DNA from: an uncultured Caldilineales bacterium
GTDB taxonomy: Bacteria > Chloroflexota > Anaerolineae > JAAEKA01
Assembly (NCBI GenBank): GCA_937907455.1
Contig: CALESQ010000078.1
Span: forward strand, 1-64,000
DNA length: 64,000 bases
Reading direction: 5' to 3'
Positions 1 through 7,917 of the stretch are shown piece after piece. Numbering within the stretch: position 1 is the stretch's first letter; each line of letters opens with the position of its first letter. The notes under the pieces are model-generated. The model was not told where the DNA came from. It saw nothing but the letters and a program-made list of their open reading frames with translations, and ran no database searches. The position numbers and the translations under genes are program-made.

Positions 1-69
1 GATTCCTCTTCAGTTGTTAAAGTTCAGCCTCTTCCTACGGCTCTAAACTCAAGTTACAGAATACGCGTT

Positions 70-98
70 ATTATAGCATTCTGCCCAATGCGAGGCAA
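70..98 (-). promoter_or_regulatory. Sigma70-type promoter reading leftward out of the window
   Basis: On the minus strand TTGCCT (93-98) and a perfect TATAAT (70-75) are separated by exactly 17 bases. It points to the left edge, so it probably drives a gene that begins outside this window. No coding region is convincing in bases 1-155. Confidence 0.6.
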
Positions 99-155
99 GT
101 GCGGGTATCGTCGGGTGTTCCCGGCATGACGCGCCGCGTCAACATCTTGCTACTT

Positions 156-184
156 TTGACACATTGCATCAAGCGTGCTACAGT
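156..184 (+). promoter_or_regulatory. Sigma70-type promoter of the thiolase gene
   Basis: A consensus -35 TTGACA (156-161) and a -10 TACAGT (179-184) are 17 bases apart, about 65 bases ahead of the thiolase start. Together with the leftward promoter at 70-98 this makes the first 250 bases a divergent promoter region. Confidence 0.65.
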
Positions 185-250
185 GCATGTATCTGGCAAC
201 AGCAACAACGTTCCGTATCCTCGCAGATCAAACCATGTCAAGGAGGACAT

Positions 251-1444
251 ATGGGCTATCCGGAAGTCGTGATTGTAAGCGCAGCGCGCACCCCCATTGG
301 CCGGTTTCAGGGAACCCTGAGCGGCATCCCTGCCGCGCAGTTGGGTGGTATTGCCATCAAGGCCGCGGTGGCGCGCGCCGGTATTGACGGTGCTTTGGTG
401 GAAGAGGTGCTGATGGGTAACGTGGTCCAGGCCGGTGAGGGACAAGCTCCGGCGCGGCAAGCCGCGCTGGCAGGCGGTTTACCAGCAAGCGCTTGTGCCA
501 CCACGCTCAACAAAATCTGCGGATCGGGTCTGAAAGCGGTGATGATGGCGGCCCAGGCCATTCGCTCTGGCGACGGCGATGTCTTTGTGGCGGGCGGCAT
601 GGAAAATATGAACCTGGCTCCCTATTACCTGCCCAAGGCTCGCACCGGCTATCGCATGGGCAATGGCGAGATCGTTGATGGCATGATCAACGATGGCCTG
701 TGGTGCGCTTTCGAGAATCACCACATGGGCAATTCCGCCGAATGGGTAGCGCGTGCCTACAACGTCACCCGTGCAGACCAGGATGAGCTGGCACTGCGCA
801 GCCATCAGTGGGCCGTGGCCGCTATAGATGCAGGCCGCTTCAAGGACGAAATCACGCCGGTGGCGCTGGAGCAGCGCAAAGGCCCACCTGTGCTGTTCGA
901 CACCGACGAAACCCCGCGACGCGACTCCAGCCTGGAGGCATTGAGCAAGCTAAAGCCCGCGTTTGAGGCTGGCGGTTCGGTGACAGCCGGCAATGCCCCG
1001 CCCATCAGCGACGGAGCCGCCGCGCTGGTGGTGATGAGTGCAACCAAAGCCGCAGAATTAGGTCTTAAGCCGCTGGCGCGCATCACCGGCTATGCCCAGG
1101 CCGCGGTCAAGCCGCTGGAGATCTTCACCGCGCCGATCTTTGCCGTGCGTCGGCTGATGGAGCGTTTGGGCGTAGGCATTGATCACTTCGATCTGATCGA
1201 AGTCAACGAAGCCTTTGCCGCGCAGACTATCGCCGATGGCCGCGAGTTGGGCATGGACTGGGACCGGGTAAACGTCAACGGTGGCGCAGTAGCATTAGGG
1301 CATCCCATCGGCTGCTCCGGTGCGCGCGTGCTGGTGACGCTGCTCTACGCCTTGCAACAGCGTAACCTGCGCACCGGGTTGGCTACGCTGTGCCTGGGCG
1401 GTGGCGAAGGGGTAGCCCTCAGCATAGAACGGCTGGAAAACTAA
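251..1444 (+). CDS. Acetyl-CoA C-acetyltransferase (thiolase)
   Basis: A 397-residue thiolase, the usual length for the biosynthetic/degradative acetyl-CoA acetyltransferase family, which condenses two acetyl-CoA to acetoacetyl-CoA or runs the reverse cleavage. The acylated Cys lies in NKICGSG (about residue 90), the catalytic His in GHPIGCSG (about 351) and the second Cys in LCLGGGEG (about 381). The start is set by a strong AGGAGG six to ten bases upstream; an in-frame ATG 29 codons earlier has no such site and would add a non-thiolase-like stretch. It is monocistronic, with its own promoter. A second thiolase lies at 22295-23491; the substrate preference of each cannot be read from sequence. 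Confidence 0.93.
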   Translation: MGYPEVVIVSAARTPIGRFQGTLSGIPAAQLGGIAIKAAVARAGIDGALVEEVLMGNVVQAGEGQAPARQAALAGGLPASACATTLNKICGSGLKAVMMAAQAIRSGDGDVFVAGGMENMNLAPYYLPKARTGYRMGNGEIVDGMINDGLWCAFENHHMGNSAEWVARAYNVTRADQDELALRSHQWAVAAIDAGRFKDEITPVALEQRKGPPVLFDTDETPRRDSSLEALSKLKPAFEAGGSVTAGNAPPISDGAAALVVMSATKAAELGLKPLARITGYAQAAVKPLEIFTAPIFAVRRLMERLGVGIDHFDLIEVNEAFAAQTIADGRELGMDWDRVNVNGGAVALGHPIGCSGARVLVTLLYALQQRNLRTGLATLCLGGGEGVALSIERLEN

Positions 1445-1462
1445 CCCTTAAATTAACCACAA

Positions 1463-1491
1463 TTGCATACGGGCGCATGCTCTGGTACAAT
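1463..1491 (+). promoter_or_regulatory. Promoter of the GTPase/kinase gene run
   Basis: TTGCAT (1463-1468), a 17-base spacer and TACAAT (1486-1491). It lies 80 bases ahead of the coiled-coil gene and is the only convincing promoter before the densely packed run that follows. Confidence 0.55.
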
Positions 1492-1571
1492 ACCACTGCA
1501 TTGCGCCCATTTTATTAGCGCAAGCGCCGTTTATCTCTGTACTTATAGCCCGCCAGTAAAGGATTACAAGG

Positions 1572-2171
1572 ATGACAGCGAAGACATCTTCCCCTACATC
1601 AGCCGACCAGGACATTACGCGAGTGCGCGACATTTTGCTTGGCCCGCAGATGCGCGAGTTCGACCAGCGTTTTCAAATGCTACAACGCGATGTCGAACGT
1701 CTACAAAAGCTGCTGGAACAAATGTCTGAGCAGATGCAAGAGCAAACAGAAGCCCATAGCTTGCACCTTACTAACCAGCTATCAGAACAGGACGCACGCT
1801 TCAGCAGCCGCTTGCAGGAAGAAAACAGCCGAGCCAACAGCCAATTCGAAGCGCTGAACGAACGGTTCAAGCAGGAAAACGCCCAAAACGTGCAACGCAT
1901 CAACCAGGAAGTCGAACGCTTCGACAAGCAACTGATCAATCTGGAAGCTGGATTAACCAAAAAACTGCAAGGCATTCAACGCGAAGTTCGTGCCGGTGAC
2001 GATGACCTGCGAGCCGAAATGCGCGAGCTGGTGGATAACCTGATGCACAGCAAGACCGATCGCCACGCGTTGGGCCAGATGTTGATGGAAATGGGCAATC
2101 AACTGGTTGGTGGTCGCGAAACTCTGAACTTCGACGCTCTGTTGGCTGCTGTGCCAGCCGAAGCCGAATAA
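1572..2171 (+). CDS. Coiled-coil protein of the GTPase module
   Basis: A 199-residue protein without signal peptide or membrane segment. Most of residues 30-170 is Gln/Glu/Lys/Arg-rich with hydrophobic residues at heptad spacing, so a long coiled coil is expected, with repeated QE.. and R(F)..QL patterns. I do not recognise a named family. It ends 9 bases before the membrane SH3 protein and is followed by a Ras-like GTPase and a histidine kinase, so it may be a scaffold or effector of that module; this is inference from position only. Confidence 0.75.
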   Translation: MTAKTSSPTSADQDITRVRDILLGPQMREFDQRFQMLQRDVERLQKLLEQMSEQMQEQTEAHSLHLTNQLSEQDARFSSRLQEENSRANSQFEALNERFKQENAQNVQRINQEVERFDKQLINLEAGLTKKLQGIQREVRAGDDDLRAEMRELVDNLMHSKTDRHALGQMLMEMGNQLVGGRETLNFDALLAAVPAEAE

Positions 2172-2180
2172 GAGCACGCT

Positions 2181-3545
2181 GTGGAGCGTGAACACGATCT
2201 CGACGCGCTGCGCCGTATTCTGCTAAAGCTGGAATACGAACGGCTTGACTTGCTATCAGAAGATGTGGCTGACCTGCATCGCCTGATGGCAGATAAAGAC
2301 GCGCTTGCTGTCTTTATTGCACCATCGCTAGAAACGGCCCTGCGCACGCAAATCCGAGAGAACAGCGCCGAGATGGTGGAGGCGTTATATCCAATCATCG
2401 GCCAGCTTGTGTTACGCGCCGTCACCGAGGCTATTCAAGATCTGGCACGCAGCGTAGATGCGCGCGTGCGCACCACCATCACCCCAAAAGCCTTGCTGCG
2501 TCGTGCCCGCGGCCTGGCCACCGGCGTCTCTGATGGCGAAATGTCTCTGCGCGAGGCACTGCCCTTCGAGGTGTCCGAGGTTTTTCTGATCCATCGCACC
2601 TCTGGATTGCTGTTGCGCCATATTTCGCCGCGCGAAGAAACCGCGATTGACCGCGACCTGGTCAGCGGTATGTTTACGGCTATCCGCGACTTTGTTGCCG
2701 ATGCCTTTGGCCGCGAACAGACCAGCGAGCTGGAAATGATCGAATACGGCGACCGCCGTATCCTGATCGAAGCCGCCGAGCATGTTTACCTGGCTGTGGT
2801 GGTGCTGGGAGTAGAACCACCCGGCTATCGGGCCAACATGCGCAGCCTGCTGTTTACCATCGAACAACGCTATCGCTTTATTCTGCACAACTATCAGGGT
2901 GATGCCACGCCCTTTGAGACGATGGATGTACCGATGGCCCAGCTACAGGATGACACCATCGCTGAGTTACGCGAAAGGTCAGCCCAGCTCACCAGCAGCC
3001 AAAAGCTGATCGCCGCCACCGTTATCACTTTGGTCTTTTTATGTCTTGGCCTGGCCTGCTGGACCAGTTTTTGGACTGTCAACACGGTACGCCAACTTCA
3101 GAATAGCCTTTCTGCCACTCAAACTGTTTTGGCTGTTGCGCCAGCGCAGCCTATTGTGATCGTGATGTCGCCCACGGTCACACCGATACCAACTATTGCT
3201 GCTCCGAGCGCCACACCGCTGCTCAGTGCCACAGTTACGGCTACAGTATCACCAACGCCCACTACCACAGCCACGCCTACTGCATCACCAACGCCTACTG
3301 CCATCGCCACTCCTACGGCAATGGTGCAACCAACATCGGTTACTCGCGTATTGGTGCAAGCAGATCGTCTGAATGTGCGCAGCGGACCTGGTTTAACCTA
3401 TAGCGTTGAAAGTGTCGTGGTACGCGGCGCGGAGTTCGTGCTACAACAAAGTAGCGAAGACGACGCCTGGCTGAATATCTGCTGCCAGTCTGATAATCGT
3501 TCAGGCTGGATAGCCGCCGGCTACGCAGAGTTGGGAAGTCCATAG
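2181..3545 (+). CDS. Membrane-anchored protein: cyanobacterial OmpA-type N-domain, TM, Pro/Thr linker, SH3b
   Basis: 454 residues, GTG start. Residues 1-260 resemble, from memory, the N-terminal domain of cyanobacterial OmpA-family proteins: a phrase like LYPIIGQLVLRAVTEAI, a basic SP/TPK segment, then EVFLIHRTSGLLLRHI. One transmembrane helix follows (about 275-297), then a Pro/Thr/Ala linker (about 320-385) and a C-terminal bacterial SH3 domain (about 390-450, LNVRSGPGLTYSV) that should sit outside the membrane, possibly on peptidoglycan. In the cyanobacterial proteins the corresponding outer part is an OmpA/MotB domain. The large inner domain and the adjacent small GTPase gene suggest that it is the membrane partner of that GTPase (inference). 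Confidence 0.8.
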   Translation: MEREHDLDALRRILLKLEYERLDLLSEDVADLHRLMADKDALAVFIAPSLETALRTQIRENSAEMVEALYPIIGQLVLRAVTEAIQDLARSVDARVRTTITPKALLRRARGLATGVSDGEMSLREALPFEVSEVFLIHRTSGLLLRHISPREETAIDRDLVSGMFTAIRDFVADAFGREQTSELEMIEYGDRRILIEAAEHVYLAVVVLGVEPPGYRANMRSLLFTIEQRYRFILHNYQGDATPFETMDVPMAQLQDDTIAELRERSAQLTSSQKLIAATVITLVFLCLGLACWTSFWTVNTVRQLQNSLSATQTVLAVAPAQPIVIVMSPTVTPIPTIAAPSATPLLSATVTATVSPTPTTTATPTASPTPTAIATPTAMVQPTSVTRVLVQADRLNVRSGPGLTYSVESVVVRGAEFVLQQSSEDDAWLNICCQSDNRSGWIAAGYAELGSP

Positions 3546-3562
3546 GCGCAAAAGGAAACATT

Positions 3563-4081
3563 GTGGTTAGTTTGAGCAAAAAAGTATGCCTCTTAGGTGA
3601 TTTTGCTGTCGGTAAAACCAGCCTGGTGCGGCGCTTGGTGCATGATCTCTTCGATGACCGCTACATCAGCACCATCGGCGTCAAGGTCAGTCGCAAGACC
3701 CTGACCATAGCGCGCGACCACGCAATCATTGACCTTTCGATCATCCTATGGGATCTGGCTGGCAGTGAAGAGTTTACTCACATGCGTGCCAGCTATCTGC
3801 GCGGCGCATCGGGCCTGTTTCTGGTAGGTGATCTCACCCGTCCCGCCACCATCACCAACCTGCATTCCTACATGGCTGATCTGACCGATAACGGCCAGCG
3901 CATTCCCATGGTCATCGCGGCCAACAAACTTGACCTGGTCAACACCGGCGAAGAACCAGGGGTCATCGGAGTGGCGCAAAGCGTAGCCACTCACCTGGAA
4001 GCCCCGCTGTTTTTCACCAGTGCATTGACCGGCAACGAGGTGGAACAGGCATTCCATCATCTGGGGAGGCTGATGGTCTGA
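3563..4081 (+). CDS. Ras-like small GTPase of the prokaryotic Rup/Rab-like type
   Basis: 172 residues, GTG start. P-loop GDFAVGKTS (residues 12-20), switch II WDLAGSE (about 63-69, compare DTAGQE of Ras), NKLDL (about 121-125) and a TSAL base-contact loop (about 152) form a full G-domain and nothing else; no lipidation motif is visible. WDLAGSE with a short body matches the prokaryotic Ras-like (Rup) group better than MglA, which has a longer form and different switch features. The gene lies 17 bases after the membrane SH3 protein and 2 bases before a histidine kinase. No obvious GAP or GEF (for example a Roadblock/LC7 protein) is present in the window. Confidence 0.9.
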   Translation: MVSLSKKVCLLGDFAVGKTSLVRRLVHDLFDDRYISTIGVKVSRKTLTIARDHAIIDLSIILWDLAGSEEFTHMRASYLRGASGLFLVGDLTRPATITNLHSYMADLTDNGQRIPMVIAANKLDLVNTGEEPGVIGVAQSVATHLEAPLFFTSALTGNEVEQAFHHLGRLMV

Positions 4082-4083
4082 TC

Positions 4084-5274
4084 ATGCGCACCGACCAGTT
4101 GCTGCACGAATACGGTTTACTGAATTCCATTCTTGAAGATCGGCGTCTGGCCTATTTTATCACCGACAGCACGCTGAAAATCGAGCACGTATTTGACCCG
4201 CATTGCCTGATAAGCAGCGCAGGACAAGCTGTTGTTGGCGTTGATTTGCTGGAGCTGGCTCCGGAGCTGATCGGCAGCGAAAGCGAGCTGTACCACTTGA
4301 GCCACAATATCGCCAGCCCCCTGCGCATCAATTTCCTCAACCGCAGTTCCGATGATGAACGCAATCTGTATTTGTGCGTTACTGTCAAATCGCGGCAACA
4401 GGTGTCACCCGACGAAAAGGGCGTCATCTACCTCGCCAAAGATGTGACAGAGATGGGGAAAATGCAGCAGGGTTTGATGCAAAGCCACAACAACCTGCTG
4501 TTGCTGCAGGAAACCCTCGACAATAAAACCCGCGAGCTGACAGCCAGCAATCGGGAAATGCGCAAATTGGTGGAGATGAACAACTCTTTTGTGTCCATTG
4601 CTGCCCACGAGCTGCGCACCCCGCTTTCCATCATCCGCGGCTATGCCGACATGCTGCTGGAAGAAGCTCTGGGCGAGTTGGCAGAACCGCAACGTGACGG
4701 CCTGACGATCCTGCGCCAAAGCGCCGATCGCCTGATGGAAATCGTCACCAATCTGCTTGACCTCGCCCGCCTGGAAGCCGGACGCATCGAACTGGTGATG
4801 CAGCCGCTGGATCTGGGCGCACTGGTTCAGGCGACAGCCAAAGAATTCCGCCCACTGTTTGAAGCCGCCCAGCAGCAGTTGACGGTGAGGGTGGCCCCCA
4901 ACCTGCCGGCCGCCCTATGCGATGAAACCCGTGCCTTTCAGATTCTCGGCAATTTACTCAGCAACGCCTCCAAATACACCGCGCGCGGCGGCAAAATCGA
5001 GCTGGACGTGCGCCCGGCCAGCACAGGCGCCGAGCTGCAAATCGCCGTAAGCGACAACGGCATTGGCATCCCCGAAGCCGAGCAGGATCGCATGGGCCAC
5101 CTGTTCTTTCGCGCCAGCACCGTGTCGCAGGTAAATGCCTATGGCGTTGGCATGGGCCTGAACATCACCAAATCGCTGGTGCAACTGCATGGCGGACGTT
5201 TCTGGTTTAGCAGCCGCGAGGGGCACGGCTCAACTTTCTACGTCACGTTCCTGGTGTCCAACCTGCTGGAGTAG
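4084..5274 (+). CDS. Soluble sensor histidine kinase
   Basis: 396 residues, no membrane segment. Residues 1-125 look like a PAS-like sensory fold (ends with VIYLAKDVTEM, typical of a PAS terminal strand), then a coiled linker, a HisKA domain with the phosphorylated His in AAHELRTPLS (His175), and a HATPase_c domain with N-box LGNLLSNASKY (about 289), G1 DNGIGIP (about 324) and G2 YGVGMGLNI (about 357). No receiver domain or response regulator gene is adjacent, so the output partner is elsewhere. It starts 2 bases after the GTPase stop, suggesting co-transcription and perhaps coupling of GTPase state to phosphorelay (inference). Confidence 0.9.
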   Translation: MRTDQLLHEYGLLNSILEDRRLAYFITDSTLKIEHVFDPHCLISSAGQAVVGVDLLELAPELIGSESELYHLSHNIASPLRINFLNRSSDDERNLYLCVTVKSRQQVSPDEKGVIYLAKDVTEMGKMQQGLMQSHNNLLLLQETLDNKTRELTASNREMRKLVEMNNSFVSIAAHELRTPLSIIRGYADMLLEEALGELAEPQRDGLTILRQSADRLMEIVTNLLDLARLEAGRIELVMQPLDLGALVQATAKEFRPLFEAAQQQLTVRVAPNLPAALCDETRAFQILGNLLSNASKYTARGGKIELDVRPASTGAELQIAVSDNGIGIPEAEQDRMGHLFFRASTVSQVNAYGVGMGLNITKSLVQLHGGRFWFSSREGHGSTFYVTFLVSNLLE

Positions 5275-5279
5275 CCCCA

Positions 5280-6176
5280 TTGAGCGATCTATCACCCAAC
5301 CCACCGGCCCGGCACGATGCAGCCGAACTGTCAGCGTTTGCCCATCAACTGGCTGACGAGGCCGCGGTGCAGTTACGCACCTGGTTCGGCCGCGCCACAA
5401 CCAGCATCAAAGCGGATGGCAGCTTTGTCACCGAGGCTGATCTGGCGGTAGACCGCGCCGTGCGCGCCGCCCTGGCCGCGCGCTATCCCCACCATGCGCT
5501 GCTGAGCGAAGAAACCACTCGCAGCTATCAGGGTTCTGATTGGACCTGGGTGATAGACCCGCTGGATGGTACCACCAACTTTGCCAACGGCTTGCCCATC
5601 TGGGGCAGCAGCATTGCCTTGCTGTTTCAGGGCGAGCCGGTGTTAGGGCTGCTTGATTTTCCGCTGTTGGGGCAGCGCTTCAGCGCACAGCGCGGCCTGG
5701 GTGCGCACTTCAACGGCCAGGCGCTACACTGTCCACCTCAGGCGGCACTGCACAACAACCAATTTCTCATCATGGATACCCGCAGTGTACGCCGACTGCA
5801 TATCAGCGCACCACCCAAGGTGCGCGTGCTGGGTAGCGCCGCTTTTGATCTGGCCGCGGTCAGCCGCGGCGTCGCTGTGGGCTGCTTTGAGCTGCTGCCC
5901 AAAATCTGGGATATCGCCGCAGTCTGGCTGATTTTGCAGGAGGCAGACGCCCACCCCGGCCTGCTCTTCCCCGGCCCCGATCTCTTTCCGCTGCTGGTCG
6001 GCGCCGACTACAGCGAACGCATTTTCCCCCTGCTGGCCGCAGCCAGTGCCGATCACTGGCACGAGCTGCGCGCGGCCATCCACTTCACCGAACACAGCGG
6101 CCCGTTGCTGGCGCTGCTGGCCGCACAGGGCTGGCAGACGACCGCTGCCGCGGCTGCCCCCTCTCTTGCTGGTTAA
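5280..6176 (+). CDS. Inositol monophosphatase family protein
   Basis: 298 residues, TTG start chosen because no ATG/GTG lies before the conserved motifs and GGAG sits just upstream inside the end of the kinase gene. Metal-binding motifs are present in order: VTEADLAVD (about 50), DPLDGTTNF (about 93-101) and WDIAAVWLI (about 210). The family removes phosphate from inositol-1-phosphate, histidinol phosphate, PAP or fructose-1,6-bisphosphate; which one cannot be told here. The C-terminus after residue 240 is longer than in SuhB. It overlaps no gene but is spaced tightly between the kinase and the hydrolase. Confidence 0.85.
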   Translation: MSDLSPNPPARHDAAELSAFAHQLADEAAVQLRTWFGRATTSIKADGSFVTEADLAVDRAVRAALAARYPHHALLSEETTRSYQGSDWTWVIDPLDGTTNFANGLPIWGSSIALLFQGEPVLGLLDFPLLGQRFSAQRGLGAHFNGQALHCPPQAALHNNQFLIMDTRSVRRLHISAPPKVRVLGSAAFDLAAVSRGVAVGCFELLPKIWDIAAVWLILQEADAHPGLLFPGPDLFPLLVGADYSERIFPLLAAASADHWHELRAAIHFTEHSGPLLALLAAQGWQTTAAAAAPSLAG

Positions 6177-6192
6177 GCCTCCTGCTGCTGCT

Positions 6193-6942
6193 ATGCCGCT
6201 TTGTGCCCTTCCCGCAGCTACCATTTACTACGAAAGCGCCGGTGATGGCCCCCCCGTGCTGCTGTTGCATCATGCCACCGGCAGCGTGCGCAGTTGGCGC
6301 CACCAGCTTGCGCCGCTGCTGCAAGGCCGCCGCCAGGTAATTGCCTATGACCGCCCCGGCTTTGGCCGCTCCAGCGAGCGCACCGCCTGGGCGCTTGACT
6401 ATCTGGATGAGGACGTAGCCGAGCTGATAGCCCTGCTGGATGCCCTGCAGATCGAACGGGCGGCCCTGCTGGGGCACAGTGATGGCGCCAGCATTGCCTT
6501 GCTGGCTGCGGCACGGCATCCGCAACGGGTGAGCCGCGTGCTGGCAGAAGCCCCGCATGTGACGGCAGGCGCGCCCCGCTGCGCCACCGCCGTAGCCCAG
6601 CTTGCCGCCGAGCTGCTTAACTCGGCGCAGGGCATGGCTGCGGCGGAACGGGCTCACGGCCCGCGCGCCGCCGCGGTGATCGAACGCTGGCGCAATCGCT
6701 GGTGCGACCCGGCCTTTTGGCGCTGGGATGTTAGCGCTGAATTGACAGGCATCCGCTGCCCGGTGCGGGTGGTACTCGGCCTGAACGACCCCTTCTTTGC
6801 CCCGCAACACGCTGAACAGATTGCGCAGTTGGCCCACGGCGAGCTGCATCTGCTGCCCGGCCTGGGCCACACGCCCCACAGCGAAGCCCCACAACGCTTC
6901 AACGCGCTGCTGGATTTCTTTCTGACACCGGAACCCGCATGA
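6193..6942 (+). CDS. Alpha/beta hydrolase
   Basis: 249 residues from the ATG at 6193; an earlier in-frame ATG would overlap the previous gene and lacks family similarity. Oxyanion-loop region LLHHATGSVRSW (about 20-30), nucleophile elbow GHSDG (Ser96), acidic residue in LNDPFF (about 199) and catalytic His in GLGHTPH (about 226) form a complete triad. No signal peptide. The substrate is unknown; likely an esterase, lactonase or C-C hydrolase. Its stop overlaps the next start (ATGA), so the two are probably translationally coupled. Confidence 0.85.
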   Translation: MPLCALPAATIYYESAGDGPPVLLLHHATGSVRSWRHQLAPLLQGRRQVIAYDRPGFGRSSERTAWALDYLDEDVAELIALLDALQIERAALLGHSDGASIALLAAARHPQRVSRVLAEAPHVTAGAPRCATAVAQLAAELLNSAQGMAAAERAHGPRAAAVIERWRNRWCDPAFWRWDVSAELTGIRCPVRVVLGLNDPFFAPQHAEQIAQLAHGELHLLPGLGHTPHSEAPQRFNALLDFFLTPEPA

Positions 6943-7886
6943 CACGCCTCGTTGTTCTTTTTCTCGATGGTGTGGGGCTGGGTGAGGACAATGCAGACAC
7001 CAACCCGCTGGCTGTGGCCGACTTGCCCGTGCTGCATGGGCTGCTGAGTGGTCAACGCCTGCTGGCCGAGACAGTCCGCAGCGGCATGTTACACACCACG
7101 CAGGCCAGCCTTGTGCCCACCGATGCATGCCTGGGTGTGACAGGCAGGCCACAAAGCGCCACCGGCCAAACCGCCCTTATCACCGGACGCAACGCGGCGC
7201 AACTGCTGGGCCAACATTTTGGCCCGCGGCCCAATGCTGCACTGCGCGCCCTGCTGCAAGAGCCGACGCTCTTCTCGCAGGCGCTGGCGCAGGGACACAG
7301 CGCGGCCTTTGCCAACGCCTATCCGCCGGACTATTTTGCAGCCGTAGCCCGTGGCAAAAGGCTGCACGGCGCGCTGCCTTTTGCCGCACAAGCCGCGGGC
7401 CTGCCCCTGCGCACCGCCGAGGATCTGGCCGCAGGCCGTGCCCTGAGTGTTGACCTTACCAATGCAGGCTGGCGCAGCGATCTGGGCTACCCTGCCATGC
7501 CACTGTGGACTCCGCAGCAGGCGGGCGCGGTGGCCGCAGGGCTGGCCGCAACCTACGATCTGCTGTTCTTCGACAACTGGGCCCCTGACATGGCCGGGCA
7601 TCGCGGCGACAAAGAACCCGCAATCGCCTTGTTGCAGGACTTTGACGCGTTTTTGGGCGGCCTGCTGGCTGCGCTCGATCTGAACAGCACGTTGGTGGCC
7701 ATCACCAGCGACCACGGCAACATCGAAGCGCTGTCCGTGCGCGGACACAGCGAAAACGCCGTACCCACTGTGTTGATCGGCGCCGGACACGCGCAGGCGG
7801 CTGGCAACATTCACTCGCTTACCGACCTGCTGCCCGCCTTTCTGGCCGTGCTCAATCACCGCGAGCAACGGTTAATTGGCAATTGA
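6939..7886 (+). CDS. Metalloenzyme of the alkaline phosphatase/PGM superfamily
   Basis: 315 residues. The N-terminus has the metal-binding FLDGVGLGEDN pattern of the cofactor-independent phosphoglycerate mutase/alkaline phosphatase superfamily; later DNWAPDMAGHRGD (about 208-220) and SDHGNIE (about 258) supply further metal ligands. It is much shorter than iPGM (about 510) and lacks its inserted domain, so it is a peptidase-less PGM-like 'metalloenzyme' of unknown substrate rather than a glycolytic mutase. The 4-base overlap with the hydrolase gene suggests a shared pathway. Confidence 0.75.
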   Translation: MTRLVVLFLDGVGLGEDNADTNPLAVADLPVLHGLLSGQRLLAETVRSGMLHTTQASLVPTDACLGVTGRPQSATGQTALITGRNAAQLLGQHFGPRPNAALRALLQEPTLFSQALAQGHSAAFANAYPPDYFAAVARGKRLHGALPFAAQAAGLPLRTAEDLAAGRALSVDLTNAGWRSDLGYPAMPLWTPQQAGAVAAGLAATYDLLFFDNWAPDMAGHRGDKEPAIALLQDFDAFLGGLLAALDLNSTLVAITSDHGNIEALSVRGHSENAVPTVLIGAGHAQAAGNIHSLTDLLPAFLAVLNHREQRLIGN

Positions 7887-7917
7887 CCATTGCCTGTTCC
7901 TATGGCACAATCGGCCT

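Noticed and set aside
3563..4081. MglA polarity GTPase
   Set aside because: The protein is shorter, switch II reads WDLAGSE, and no MglB/Roadblock gene is adjacent.
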